A stretch of 64,000 nucleotides of DNA from Lactarius indigo (taxonomy: Eukaryota; Basidiomycota; Agaricomycetes; Russulales; Russulaceae), in contig JAFKAC010000072.1 of the NCBI GenBank assembly GCA_025766275.1, positions 186,001 through 250,000 on the forward strand, read 5' to 3'. The notes under the pieces are model-generated. The model made no database searches and was not told the origin of the DNA. It was given only the letters and a program-made list of their open reading frames with translations. Of the stretch, positions 34,283-46,186 are shown piece after piece (positions within the stretch are counted from its first letter, which is position 1; each line of letters starts with the position of its first letter). The position numbers and the translations under genes were made by a program.

Positions 34283-35150
34283 TTCAGGGCAGAAGCACCA
34301 GCTGACGCCAATCTCATGGATTCCAGACCTATCAACGACAGTTATTATTTGATTTCCCTCTTTATCATGATGCCCAGGTTTTGAACTGTTGAAGCTAAGG
34401 TTGGCAGCTGTATGATACTCTCTGTGGCTACTGACCTGGCAGTCTTCATTGGCATCATAGCACCTCTGTGACTGTATTTTTTGGAATGAGATTTAAAAAA
34501 TAAAAGGGTTGGCAATGCACACTTTGAATTGGGCACAAATCCCCAGAGTGCCCAAGATGCAAGCATATCCCAACCTCCCGCAACCACGACAGCATGAAGT
34601 ATTTCCCTGTCCACTTCTGAACCCTGTGGAATGGAAGCTGGTTGTGTGATTTTTGGCAGCACTCCTTGCAGAGCACCAGAGCAGGGAAGCAGTTGGTACA
34701 TCTCCACTCAAATGGGGCAGACATGCAGCTCTGGCACATTGTCATAGCTGGGACACCCTCAGAGTTGAGGAGGCAGCACAAGTAGGGGCCAATCCTAGGA
34801 ATAAATTCTTCCATGTATATGTGCTGGGACTGGGAGAACATGTAAAATACTATTGGAGAAGGGCATGGATGCAAACCCACTCTCGTCTGTTTGGGTATGA
34901 ATGGCTCCTCTATCCAATTTGTCTCATCAACATCCATGGATGCAGGGTCAGTTTCATCCAATATTGCCCCATGGTTGTCTATCTCCATTCTGCCAGCATC
35001 TTGTCTTGGTGTCGGCAGATTTGTTGAGGTGCCTACTTCTACCAGGATATTTCTGGTTCCTCAGGAGCCTTCTCGGGACACCCACTCAATCACCTTAGCC
35101 TTAGACTTTCTGTGGAGGAATTTGGATGCCTTCACACCCTTGTGTGCCAT
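34283..35150 (-). pseudogene. CxC2-like, KDZ-transposase-associated protein, N-terminal part
   Basis: Reverse strand. ATG at 35150-35148 gives MAHKGVKASKFLHRKSKAK, a basic start. One TGA near 35065 (probably former CGA) is followed by an acidic stretch and the cysteine cluster: CQSCMSAPFEWRCTNC, LCKECC, then FHRVQKWTG. After LGHSGDLCP there is probably an intron, and then VVDRSGIHEIGVSWCFCPE, where the Gypsy-F LTR cuts the gene. The cysteine pattern and the SGIHEI motif are typical of the CxC2 domain in fungal KDZ transposase genes. The transposase core is not in the window. Confidence in the family is good; exon borders are inferred. Confidence 0.75.
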
Positions 35151-36418
35151 GGGAAACTAAGAATGGATGTGTTGTGTGTTGCAGTATATGTCCCTGAAGA
35201 AGCAGTGCCTCCAATCAACCTGTTGGCAGCTTTGGCTGGCTGGGTATTGTGTCAGTGGATTTTGCGGTCCAGACTTGACCTGTGGTCACTCACGCTACTG
35301 TTGGTAGCTTAGATAAACCAGGTTTGGCAGCTAATCAAACCACTTTGTGCTGTTAAACTGGTCTGGACTGGACCTGTGGTCACTTACACTACTGTTGGCA
35401 ACCACTTAAACCACTTCAGGCTGTTCTCTCACATAGCACATATTTTATCTACTGTATATGACATGAGATACCCTTTGATAGTATGTTGCTTCATTCATCC
35501 TCAACTGTGAAGCACAAATTTGGGGTCAACAGTTCTGTTTATGCAAAAGTGTGCCTTCTCAAGGTACCTGGCAGTGGTGTCTGTCATTATTTTAGGGTTT
35601 CTACCATTTGGTTGATTGGTAGCTACCGAAAGTGTACTAGACCATATTACCATCTCAGCAGCCTCAGCAATATAACACAGAGATAACACAGATGCCATCT
35701 GTCTTGACAAAAAACAAGATATTTCTCTTGTGATTGAGACAAAGCTTGATAGTATGGTCTCTAGGAGTGTGACATGAGTACACCCCATTAAGATGGCAAA
35801 CAGTTTGACTTGGCTGAGGGACAATTACCAGGAATTATCACTCCAGAGACATTTACTGATCTACCAAAAAACAATATAATGTTGTATCTGCAAAATATCG
35901 TACTAACAAATGAGCTACTGAAGCCACAGATCCGCCATGGGGGGTATGCCCAAATATGCTGATGTAGTTTCCTAGCAGTGTAGAGCTCAGATCCTGCAGC
36001 ATTAAGGGTATCCGTTAAGGAGGAAGATCCAGAAACTACATCTTCCCAATATCATAGCATCACCCAGGTCTGATGTTAGTAGCTAGCCAATGAATGAGAT
36101 GTCATTGGTAATGCCCCAAATAGAGTGTTGTCTGGCAGCTCAGGAGAGGGAGCTGAGAGGGAGTTTTCATAGAGAAAGATTGTAATTTACTATGGATCAC
36201 CATTTCTGTAGGTGTTCAAGATGTTTGGTGAGCTGCCACAAAAATAACAATATTTCTTTGTATTTGTGAAACCTTGCACCAACAGTGAGCTGCTGAAATC
36301 ATAGATATACCATAATAGCCATGCCCTATTACACTGATTCCCATTGCTAGTGGTATCAAATTCTGGCCTTGCTAAGTCAAGAAAAGATATATAGGAGAAA
36401 GCTTTGACAGTCGCTATG
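35151..36418. other. Intergenic, AT-rich, no gene seen
   Basis: No convincing coding sequence. It holds an imperfect duplication of about 94 bp (CCTGTGGTCAC at 35279 and 35373). A second, looser repeat pair lies near 35870-35950 and 36240-36320. Confidence 0.6.
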
Positions 36419-37713
36419 TTACTGATAGTGGGCTATGTTCATCCAAGAATTCCCTGGAACCCCTGCCCACTCATGTACTCTATCCCTCATGAAGTATGCA
36501 TAGCATACTCTTTCTCCTTCAAAATTGTGCACTTCATGCTTCAGCGTCCCCCCTAACAGGCCAACTACTGAACCAGGACCATACTCCAGCAAGAGTCCAA
36601 TTCCCGGCAGCCTCAAATTGCAATTTCAGTAGTGCCCAACAGATGCCAGCAAATCATACCATTGTTTCCTGGAATTTCCATCCTGATGTGGCAGCATGAG
36701 GTGATTACAAATGACAGAGATGCCGTTGAAAACAGATGTCCATTGATGGAGGACATCCTGTGGCTGGATCTCGGCACATTCTCTTAGCTGTTTGAAGGTA
36801 TCCTGACCAGCATTATAAAGCTCTGGATGAATGACAGCCAGGATTGCACTCAATATTGAATTGGATTGAGTGATGCAATCTAGCCAGTCCAAGACAGCTG
36901 GCTTTCTCAAAGCTGTGCTGACCTGAGGGTGTGGTTGTACCATCTCAATTGAAATCAGCTGCTGAATGATAAAACATTACTGGTAGAGAAAATTCACCTC
37001 ATGTCCTTGTTGGAACCATGCAGGTGATATGTTGATCACCCCCTGAAGGCCCTCTAGCCCTGAAGGAAATATTTCTGGATCAACATGCCAAGATGTGCTA
37101 CTTTGATGCTTGCTCAACAACAAATGTAGCTTCTCTGTTGCTGCCATCATTTCACCCTAAAATACATTATATTTGATGCAGTGATCAGATAAGGTGAGTA
37201 AACTTACCTGCCAAGAATCATTCAAGATTCCAGGAAGATGCCATGCCAATATCATTCCTTGGTTGTCAATGACAATGCAGGGCCTTGAAATGGTAAGGGC
37301 AGCTGCTGTACCCTCCAGCAGAGGATATTGCCTCTTCAGGCTGGCCTCTTTCTGCTTGGACACCTGGGTTCCTGGATTGTTTGGCTTCATTGGGAGCTTA
37401 TCTGCATAATGTGTAATATCCCAGTTTATCTGCACTGCTTGGATTGTCTCAGGATATATGTCTGAGTGCCCAGTCTGTGTCACTAACCACAGTTCATAAA
37501 TGCATCCACCAGAGTGAGTGCAATTTGATCCAGCTCTGAAATTAGAGGCACCAGCAGCATCAAGGGAGCTTGTGGTGCCTTAGCAACGCTGATTGGCTGA
37601 GAGGAGCGCTGGTTTAACTTGTATTGGAACTGAGCACAGAGGTATTTGGCACAGAGATGGGACAGACTCAGGGGGGAGAGTGTGCATGCCTGAGGGAGCT
37701 GGAAAGCCTGCAT
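36419..37713 (-). pseudogene. TET/JBP-like 2-oxoglutarate/Fe(II) dioxygenase
   Basis: Reverse strand. The C-terminal half has the hallmarks of the fungal TET/JBP group: the HxD iron ligands (HQD, codons at 36680-36688) in LPHQDGNSRKQWYDLL, the distal His (LKHEV, codon 36536-36538), and the Arg-containing GERVCYAYFMRD that would bind 2-oxoglutarate. Upstream come SRPCIVIDNQGMILAWHLPG and SPAWFQQGH. A 51-nt intron (37157-37207) and a second one near 36960-37000 are readable. One in-frame TGA (36626-36628, likely CGA) lies between HxD and the distal His, and the frame near 37485 changes without a clear intron, so I call it a pseudogene. The family oxidises 5-methylcytosine. The start ATG at 37711-37713 is tentative. 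Confidence 0.72.
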
Positions 37714-38180
37714 TTCCTCAGTGTCAAGGGACTTGAATGAAAATGATTAGCTACCAATACATGCGGATTCCATGGGAGTTGAGCTCCTGATAAACAATCC
37801 CACACTGCCAAGCACAAGTTGGCACATGATATAATGTCTTAAAGCTGCTGAACCTTTAGACCTTAAGTCTATCCCTCTTGACAAACCCACCTTTCTGATG
37901 CTGAACACCAGCAAACAAATGAAAAAGGCTACCAAGCCTACCAAAGAGGTTGAGCGCAAAGGGCCAGGCATTGAGTCTTCAGACTCTGAAGACCCTGATG
38001 ACAGCGACTACAATTTTTGCCTGCAGTCTAACTGCTCAGATTTATCTTTCAACAGGGTGTCAATCATCTCTGGTGATTTACATGTCATCGCTTGAAGGGG
38101 TGTTCCTACTGATGATGAGGAGGGAGGTAGCACAGAAAATGAGAGGTGTGTATTCTGGTCTAATGTATGACTGCTAAAAT

Positions 38181-40199
38181 GTGACCTTGGACAGGGATTC
38201 AATTGCACCTGGCGATCTAGACAAGGTCACTCAAGAGGGTGTAGCTCCCGACAATGAAGAAAGTGATAGTATGGGTCAAGCGAGGTGGGTACACTTGTTG
38301 TTTACACAGATGCCCTCCATTGACATTGCTTCACACTCAAGCCAGAGTATTGAACTAACAGATGAACAAACCGACATATTGCAGAGGCATGTTGCTGCAT
38401 TCCAAGCTGCCGACCCAGATTCTCAGTCCAAAATCATCCAAGTTTCCATTGACAGCATCAAGAAAAGTTGGCGACAAGGTGTGGGCTTCAATAGAGATGG
38501 CGTAGAAATGGTACGTTTGCTTTAGCCTCAACAATGTTGCACCACTCTCATATTTTGTAGTTTGTATGCTGATTCCTTTATAACAGGTGCCGATGGGAGC
38601 AAAGACAATGCCAGTTTCATCACAGAAAATGGACATATCACGACATTTTGGTTGATGTTCACCGAAAGGAACTTGACAAGATGGCTCTCAAAATGTCTGG
38701 GTCAAAGCGGGGATTGGCAGCCTACGTTGGCTGCTACAAAAAGTCCATCAAGGTGATCAGCCAGAGATTAGATGAACATACACAGGTGAAGTACAGAGCA
38801 GAGGTGAAGAAATGGACAGAGCAACAGGCTCCCCCTTGGCAGCAGCAGCGGTACGTGCATGCCAAGCACTCTATTGTGTGGGAAGTAACTAAGTCCTATC
38901 AAGGATGTTTGGGAAACATGGTATCAACACCATGCAAGATTTTTCTGAGTCCATGTATCGCCAATATGGTGTGCAGGTTGCCATATTAGCAGGCTACTGC
39001 GACAGTGATGGCAAACCAGTGATCATGTTGTGAGTATCAAATTCTATCTACTTACAATCTAGTGACATATTACCTAGCCATGACATCAATAACAAATTGG
39101 GTGGAATGTCCTTCAAATCGCGACACAAAGACTGGCAGAGGAACCCAATGGTCGAGGACTTCTCAAGATGGACTGCCGAGTCCTTTGGTGGGAGTCTATT
39201 TTGCTTCAAGGGAAGTGTGCTAATGTGGCACCTTTATAGGAGTCCATGCTAGCGATGACAACAAAGAGGATGGAAAAGGGAAGGATGCAATGCCAATTAT
39301 CAAGCTGGTGATAGACAAGAATGGGTATCCCATGCTGCCAAGATGGGAAGCCATTGAATGCAAGGGTCTCATGTACAGGAAGTACCTCATCGGCAGGTTC
39401 ATGGGTGAAATGTACAGTAAGTGAGCTACAGCTTGTAGTAGACCTATCACTTATGAACTTATCAGAGATTGCTGTGGGTGGGGGAAAGGGCAGAATCCTA
39501 CAGGCCAGACTGAAAGAGACCCCAGGTGACTTCATCCTTTCCAAGTACCTGCCAGCCAGTGTTACACTCACTCAGTACCATCACATTTGCCAAGAGGATG
39601 CCAATGCATTGCTCAAACACTGGATGCAAAGGCAAGCTGCTGGTGAGATCCCATTCCATTTCAAGATGAGAGATGTCTAGGGGCGTCAGGCACAAGAAAA
39701 TGATGAAGAAACCCCTGGAGATGGAAATGCTCTAACCAAAGAGGGGGCTGATGGTAATGGCCAAGAAGACAGCACTGGGGGTCCAAGCGATGTAAGTAAG
39801 CTCCTTGTGTTGATGGGAGATGCTTACCATCTTTTTCCACACCTTAAGCCTCACCCTCACCACAGCACCAGCAGCCAAAGGCATGGAAATGGTGCCAAGG
39901 TGTGTGAGGAGCTGGGACAGGGAGATCGAGATCCATCTCCACACCCACCCAACACTGCACCCCCTCACACTTGCCCTTGCCCTTGCATTATCACACAACA
40001 CCACTCTACAACAGGAAGCTCAAGGGCGGATCAAGCTGCCAAGGCATCTACCACTCATAGATCAGTTCCCGACACAGCTGCCGATACTTGTCCCCCCAAG
40101 TGTCAGAAAGTCAGCAACCCCACCATAAATGCACAGCCTGAGACTCGGTGCTCAGGGCATTCAACACAGCCTACAGAGCAGGTCAAGCAAATGCAGTAA
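38181..40199 (+). CDS. Uncharacterised multi-exon protein of the KDZ neighbourhood
   Basis: Exons can be followed from about 38200. One donor/acceptor pair (GTGGGT...CAG) lies near 38286-38310 and another (GTACGT...CAG) near 38511-38587. Recognisable stretches are KYRAEVKKWTEQQAPPWQQQ (about 38790), YRQYGVQVAILAGYCDSDG (about 38955), FNNKLGGMSFKSRHKDW (about 39087), RWEAIECKGLMYRKYLIGRF (about 39345) and QYHHICQEDANALLKHW (about 39575). I recognise this as a family seen in many copies in mushroom genomes, with no known domain or function. Stop-codon changes between exons are not resolved, so it may be broken. The end is uncertain. Confidence 0.5.
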
Positions 40200-40439
40200 G
40201 TAATAACTTCTTTGTTGTATCTAGAACCTGAAGTTCCCAATAGGGGTAGCAATATGTATTCTAGGAAGAGAGCGCATCGCTAGCAGTCTTTGTATCACCT
40301 TTCTCTATCCACTCTCTAATTCATGGTATCACAAGTCCTCATTGTAGTATCTATTGTCCATTGGTCGTAATTGATATACAGATGTGTTGCAAAAACTTAT
40401 ATTTTGTGAAATAGAAAACATGAAGGCCTAATCAGCCTT

Positions 40440-42045
40440 TTATGCCCCACCGCCTTTCATCAACACCTCCAATTTCTTCTCAACATCCACCAACCTCATC
40501 TCCAGGTGTTGGATCCTTTCGGCAGAGTTGTGCTCAGGAACTTCCTGAGGTGCTTGAGCTGCCAAAACCCCAGAATGCTGCCAAGAGGATGACAGAGCCA
40601 AGTGTGAGGGCATTGGCACCTCCACAACTGGCACAAGGCGTTGTGTAGGTTGCAAGTGCCAACGGAGGGAGGGGGTGATCATGGGGGTGGCATTGGCAGC
40701 ACCGGCAGCTGCAGTGGCAGTAGTGGTGGCAGTGGTGTCAGTGGCAGAGGGGTTGGGAGAGATGGGAGAGTCAGGCACCGTGGGGGGCAGCGAAGCTGGA
40801 GACACTGCATTGGATGACATGCTTTACAGTGTCAGCCCCTCAACCAACCTTGAGGCTGATGCTGCCAAGTCTGATGCCTCCGATGTCTTCCTGTATGCAG
40901 CCGCAGGCTGCTTTTCTTTCTGTGCCTTGTACTGAGCAATGCAGTACCTGTGCACCGCTTCTGGCTTCAGGTGGCACCAATCAGTCTTACCTGTCTTTGA
41001 GTTTGGCGGCATCAAGCTGCACCCCACCTTGCTGCTTTGGCAGTGCAAGCAGGAAGCCATCAGCTGTGGCTCACAGCACACATTGGCCTTGATGCATCTT
41101 TCACACTATTGCCAAGTTCTTTCAGCCAAATCTTAATGAAAATATATAACTACGCACCAAAAATTCATACTCATCATCATCCTCGTCATCCTTATCGTCC
41201 TCATCCTCACTCTCCAACTTGTCTCCTATCACTTCAGGAGGGAGTCAGACTGGCACATTCTGCTTCTTGGAACGGTGTGGTGGTGGTGAAGTAAGCTTGC
41301 GCTTCCTCAAGGTAGCTGCCAAACCAGCTGCCTTCTTCTTTCCCTTCTTGCAGATTGAGGGAGGCTCAGGGGACTTATGGAGTTAATCAGAAACAAAATG
41401 TAAATGAGGAAGTATTATTACTCACCTCCTCCAGCTGGTCTACCTCCATCTTGTCTTCTGAGTCTTCAGGAGGTGGGCCCATGATGAGCGTCACCTTCAG
41501 CAGGTGCTGACAAGGAGGTGAAGGTGGTGGTGGTGGTGGTGGTGTAGGACTTGGTGCTGCATTTCCAGGGGGCACCCCCCCATCCCCATGCTCAGCAGCT
41601 GTGGAGGTTTAGACTGTGTTTGAGGGAAAGGTGAACAGTGACTTACCAAGGCACTCCCACCAGCGGCCCTCACTTGGAGGCAATAGGTGCGAGATGTTGG
41701 TGGGGAATTTGGCACTGGGCAGGTAATATTTGTGCTTGTTAATTGAAGGGTGCCCCCTGCCGATGTCTGACAAATCCCCCTTGGCATTGAGGATGATATA
41801 CAAGGCAGCTAGCATTGGGTGTAGCGCTGGCAGGTCCCCCAAATTTCGTCAGAGCCTCCTGAACTCTCGTGTCATGAGGACCTAGTTCAAATGGGGATTG
41901 GATGGAAACTGCAATTGAATTAAGTATGTACCTTCTCTTCCTCAAAGTGGTGTTCCCATTCAGCCCTGTCAGCAACATTGTGAACGCTGACATAGCTTGC
42001 AACAGCGGCCTCAACCCTAGTGGCAATATGGAGGAGGGAATTCAT
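40440..42045 (-). CDS. Uncharacterised protein with C-terminal cysteine cluster
   Basis: Reverse strand. ATG at 42045-42043 (MNSLLHIATRVEAAVASYV). A donor GTACAT near 41937 closes exon 1. Then follow ALYIILNAKGDLSDIGRG and INKHKYYLPSAKFPTNISH (about 41800-41690), a Pro-rich exon (41575-41420), an acidic exon (about 41200), a cysteine motif CLHCQSSKVGC (about 41050) and a low-complexity tail. The tail ends in a short coiled coil (ERIQHLEMRLVDVEKKLEVL) and a stop at 40440. The cysteine spacing resembles half of a Zn2Cys6 domain. Splice sites are inferred; function unknown. It diverges from the next gene across about 245 bp. Confidence 0.5.
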
Positions 42046-42289
42046 GGTGTTGGTGGGTAAGAAAAAAGTGTGTTGGCAGTTTACATTGCCACATTGAGGC
42101 AAGGTCAACAAGTGGCATGCTGCCGAGCTGCCGAAACTACCAATCTGGAATCTGAAACCTGACTCAGCACAAAACAGTAATGAATCTTGAGTGTCTCTTG
42201 CATAATAAGCAATCTAGATATATAGGCTCATTCCACATTGAGTCTCCCTTATCACCACCTCATCAAACCGTCCCACTTCTTTGCTAGCT

Positions 42290-43234
42290 ATGTCTCACCC
42301 TTTTCTTGCACCATTGGTTGACACTCGGCAGCTTGTGACCAGAAGAGATGCACCATTATCTGCCGAAGGTCAAGATGATTTTGGCATGGATGGGTCGCCC
42401 TCTCCATGAAGCCAACACAGCTTTGGCATGGATGGGTCACCTCCCCTCAAAGTCAATGCAGCTTCGGTATGAGTGGGTTGTCATCCCCTCAACACCAACA
42501 CAGTTTCAGCATGGGTGGGTCACCCTCTCCTCAATGCCAACATAGTTTTGGCATGGATATGTCACCATCCCCCCAACGCCAACACAATCTTGGCAGGGAT
42601 GGGTCACCTTTGTCACCCTCTTCGCATGGACAATGCAGCTTTGGCATGGACAAGCTGCCTTCACCAGAATCTCAAGACAACTTTGGCAAGGATATGCCAA
42701 CCTCACCTGACATCCAAGATCAGGGGACTGACCCTGTGTCAAGGATGGAAGCCCCGCTGGTTCTAGGGACTCAACAACCCAGCATTGACCCAGTGGCAAC
42801 ACAGGAGGAAAGATTTGGGGCAGGTGTCTCTCTACCTACCAAGGCCAGAGAGACCTTCGGCAGCCATTCAGCAGCTCACAGTAAGTCTCATTTCTGCTGA
42901 TTATATATGTCTCTAACTCTGCATGCACAGCTTGGAATTGGGGTGATCGTGCCCCATCTCCCAGCAACTCTGAGATAAAGGAAGGTGAGGTCAGTCAGGA
43001 GGAAGCACCTTCAGAGCTGGTGCGCCACATTGTCAACCTAGCATAGTGAAAACTGACCATCATTTCTTTCTAGCAAGAAGAGTACGACCTTAAAACTCAG
43101 GTGTCGATCTTATGTGCCGAAGCTGTAAGACTTCGGCAGATCTACATCCAAGCTTGGCAGATTTATGAGAGGGAGATTGCTTTGAGTGAGGTTGTAGACA
43201 CTATGGTGGATGAGCTGGACAATATTGAGGCGTA
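42290..43234 (+). pseudogene. Repeat-containing protein with helical C-terminus
   Basis: ATG at 42290 (MSHPFLAPLVDTRQLVTRRD). It then carries several imperfect 42-bp units encoding about 14 residues (QHSFGMDGSPSPQC-like) between about 42370 and 42700. The frame breaks early at TGA in SPSP*SQ near 42408, so it may be inactive. After an intron (donor near 42882, GTAAGTC) come EIKEGEVSQEEAPSELV and, after a second intron, a helical tail (YDLKTQVSILCAEAVRLRQIY) ending at TAG 43232-43234. No known domain. Confidence 0.45.
42370..42700 (+). repeat. 42-bp coding minisatellite
   Basis: TTGGCATGGA recurs at 42381 and 42423, and the period of 42 nt keeps the reading frame. The units diverge from one another. 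Confidence 0.7.
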
Positions 43235-43539
43235 GAACATTATATAGCAGTGTTGAATGCTTAAATAGTACACATATAGCAGCCTTGATTCAGATGCAAT
43301 TCAAGCACACCCAGAAGAGATTGCTGGTTGATATGATAAAGGATAATGGGCAACTCAGATGCCAAAGTCGGCACCTCCAAAAAGGACACCAGCACAATGT
43401 AAGATACTCAGTAAAGGTGCTATGAGGGTGATGTAGCAGCCATTTGGGACTGTCGGTATTATTTGCAGGAACATCGTAGGGCTTAAGTAGTCCCAGTGAG
43501 GATGGTCAGTAGCTCTCTGTGATTCAATTCTGGGCCAAC

Positions 43540-44370
43540 TGCAAACCATCAACAGCAATTTGTGACTATGGCCATTGGCCCATCCATTTATCTCAGCAGT
43601 TTTGCCAATCAGTGTCCATGGCCAATCTGAGCTATTTGGCAGCTCTATCAATGGGCCCACTAATGATATATACCAGCTGTTACTTAATGGGCCCACATGG
43701 GTTTTACCTATGTAATTGGTCTATTTACACTATTACTAGATCATTGGTCTGCTCAATGTGTTCAGCAGCTTTCAATGAGTTCAACTCAGGCCCACTCTAA
43801 ATTATTGACAACTCTTCTAAGCTGTGCCAATTGGCCCATTCATTTATCTTGGCAGTTTTTCCAATCAGTGTCCATGGCCCATCCTTTTATGCCAGCGGTT
43901 CTATCCATGGGCCCACTCATGATATATGCCCACTGCTACTTGATGGGCCCACAAGGGTTGATCAATGTAATAGGTCCATTTACACTATGTCTAGATCATG
44001 GGCCCACTCAAGTTGTTCAGCAGCTATCAATGAGTTCAACCACAGGCCTACTCTAAACTATTGACAACTCTTCCTAGCTGTGCCAATTGGCCCATCCATT
44101 TATTTCAGCAGTTCTATCCACAGGCCCACTCATGACATATGCCCACTCTTGCTTGATGGGCCCATGTGGTTTTACCAATGTAATAGGTCAATTTATAATA
44201 TGCCTTGATTGTGGGCCCACTGTATACTATCAACAAAATTTCCCAGCTACTACAATTGGCCCATTCATTCATCTTGGCAGTTCTATCCATGGGCCCACTC
44301 ATGATATATGCCCACAGTTGCTTGCTGGGCCCACATGGGTTTCAACAAGCTGTAAGGTCTATATGCACAT
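43540..44370. repeat. Imperfect tandem repeat, period about 256 bp
   Basis: TTGGCCCAT(C/T)CATT recurs at 43575, 43831, 44087 and 44256; the first two intervals are 256 bp and the last 169 bp. Each unit has several GGGCCCA palindromes. No coding sequence is supported. Confidence 0.75.
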
Positions 44371-45120
44371 GGGCTTTTACATACACATTGTCACTAACTT
44401 GCACCATTATGTATAGCAGCACTCTATCAGGCAAGAGCACTGAGAGGCATAAAATGGCAGATAAGAGAGGAAAGGGGAATGGTAAACAACCAAAGGGGTG
44501 GCAAACAGCCCAGCTCAAAAGATGAAAGGGAAAGGAGCCACAAACAGCAGGTACAATTCCACAGAAATCTCAAGCTGAAGAGTAGGGGATACAAGCTACT
44601 CTACTTATACTTCAGCTATTGTAAGGTTCAAAGTCAGAAACCCTAATACAGTGATCCTAGGGTGAGTAATCGTACAGTAAGAGTGTCATCAGGAATGTGT
44701 AAGTATCAGTCAGCATACAGTTGGTCAACCAATCAGAACAGGACATCCATCATCCTTATCATAACAGTGTAATCGTCTATGAGTAATCCGCAGCCAGTAT
44801 CAGTCATCAGGTACCAAACATCAGTCAGCCAGGCACAAGCTCATCTGGACTCTTCCAGTGCACTCTAGCCAGGTCACATGCCGGGGTCATGTGACGGGCA
44901 ACTTGGGTTTGCTCTTATCCAGGCCGGTGGAACCTACAATTCTGTGTGTCATCACAGAAGGTCCAATGATATCATGGGCCAGGACACTTAGCTTGTGGTT
45001 TGTGGCTTATCTCAGCCTTTTCTTCATCATTCTCTTCTTCATCTTGTGATTGCATCCTCCATATTGCCATCTGCTTAGGTTGAGGGGGTGAAACCATAAC
45101 ACTCAAAGTCACCCAGACAT
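44371..45120. other. Non-coding, LTR-like remnant
   Basis: CTACTTATAC (a reverse-strand TATAAG), CCCTAATACAGTGATCCTAGG and the following GAGTAA resemble the centre of the reverse-oriented Gypsy LTRs here. I cannot define ends or target repeats. No gene is seen. Confidence 0.35.
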
Positions 45121-45129
45121 CCATGCATG

Positions 45130-46170
45130 ATATGGACATATGGACCCAGATTGTGCAAAATATGGACGAGGCAATGCTCCTCCCATGGATTGAACCCCAT
45201 AACCTAAGGAAACACAATGGGTTATGGTGGAAAGGCAATGCCCTTGTTGTTGTGGGAAACAACGACCTTAAGCAGGGGGTAATCACCTTTTTCCATGATA
45301 TGCCAAGCGCCAGACACCCAGGAATTGCAAACACCCTGGAGCTAGTACGATGCAACTTTTGGTGGCCTAATATGCAAAAAGACATAGAAGCCTATGTCAA
45401 AGGATGTGCCACATGCCAAAGCAACAAGATCAACCCTCATTGACAGAGACCACATCTGTTCCCCATCACAACCAACCCATCAGCTGAACCTTTTGAAGTA
45501 GTAGCCATGGACTTCATAGTCAAACTTCCTGCATCGAACAGCTTTGATTCAATTCTCACCATTACTGATCACAATTGTTTGAAGGCAGCCATATTCATTC
45601 CATGCAACAAAACCATAACGTTGGAAGGAGTGGCCAAACTCTATCTCCAGCATGTGTACCCTCATTATGGCCTAACCCAAAAAATCATATCCGATCGAGA
45701 CCCCAGATTCGCATCAACCTTTATGAGGCAACTATGCAGCACCCTGGGAATACAACAAAATATATCGTCGGCATACCATCCCCAGACCAATGGCCAGTCA
45801 GAATGCACCAACCAATGGCTGGAGCAGTATTTATGACACTGGTGCAATGTAAGACAAGAAAATTGGGCAGAAGTCTTACCCATGGCACAATTCATGCACA
45901 ACTCATGGACAAACACCACAACCAAACACTCCCCATTCTCACTTCTTATGGGATGGGAACCTCAAACGACATGGAATCCCAAACCATCAAGTTGTCCGGC
46001 AGTGGATCAATGGTTGGAGGATCTATTAATCCTCAGACAACACACCCAAGACAGCATCAAGCATGTGCAATGCCTCATGGCGCAATGAGGCAAAATGGGA
46101 TTCACACCTTATCAACAAGGAGACCATGTATGGCTAGAAGGGACAAATCTCCGTACCTTCTATCCCACAA
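45130..46170 (+). pseudogene. Gypsy-I integrase fragment
   Basis: Integrase zinc region (ARHPGIANTLELVRCNFWWP, CATCQSNK), core (MDFIVKLPASNSFDSILTIT; ISDRDPRFAS; YHPQTNGQSECTNQW), then a broken C-terminal part up to VWLEGTNLRTFYPT. It is closer to Gypsy-A than to the C/D/F/H group. It has several stops, and it is truncated on both sides, on the right by the Gypsy-H LTR. Confidence 0.8.
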
Positions 46171-46186
46171 TGTTACACTCCACCAG

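Noticed and set aside
34653..35027. Forward ORF over the CxC2 gene
   Set aside because: The cysteine cluster and SGIHEI motif are on the reverse strand. The forward ORF has no recognisable features.
43540..44370. Forward ORFs of 93-119 codons in the tandem repeat
   Set aside because: They are open only because the repeat unit lacks stops in that frame. They overlap one another in different frames and have no ATG context or family similarity.
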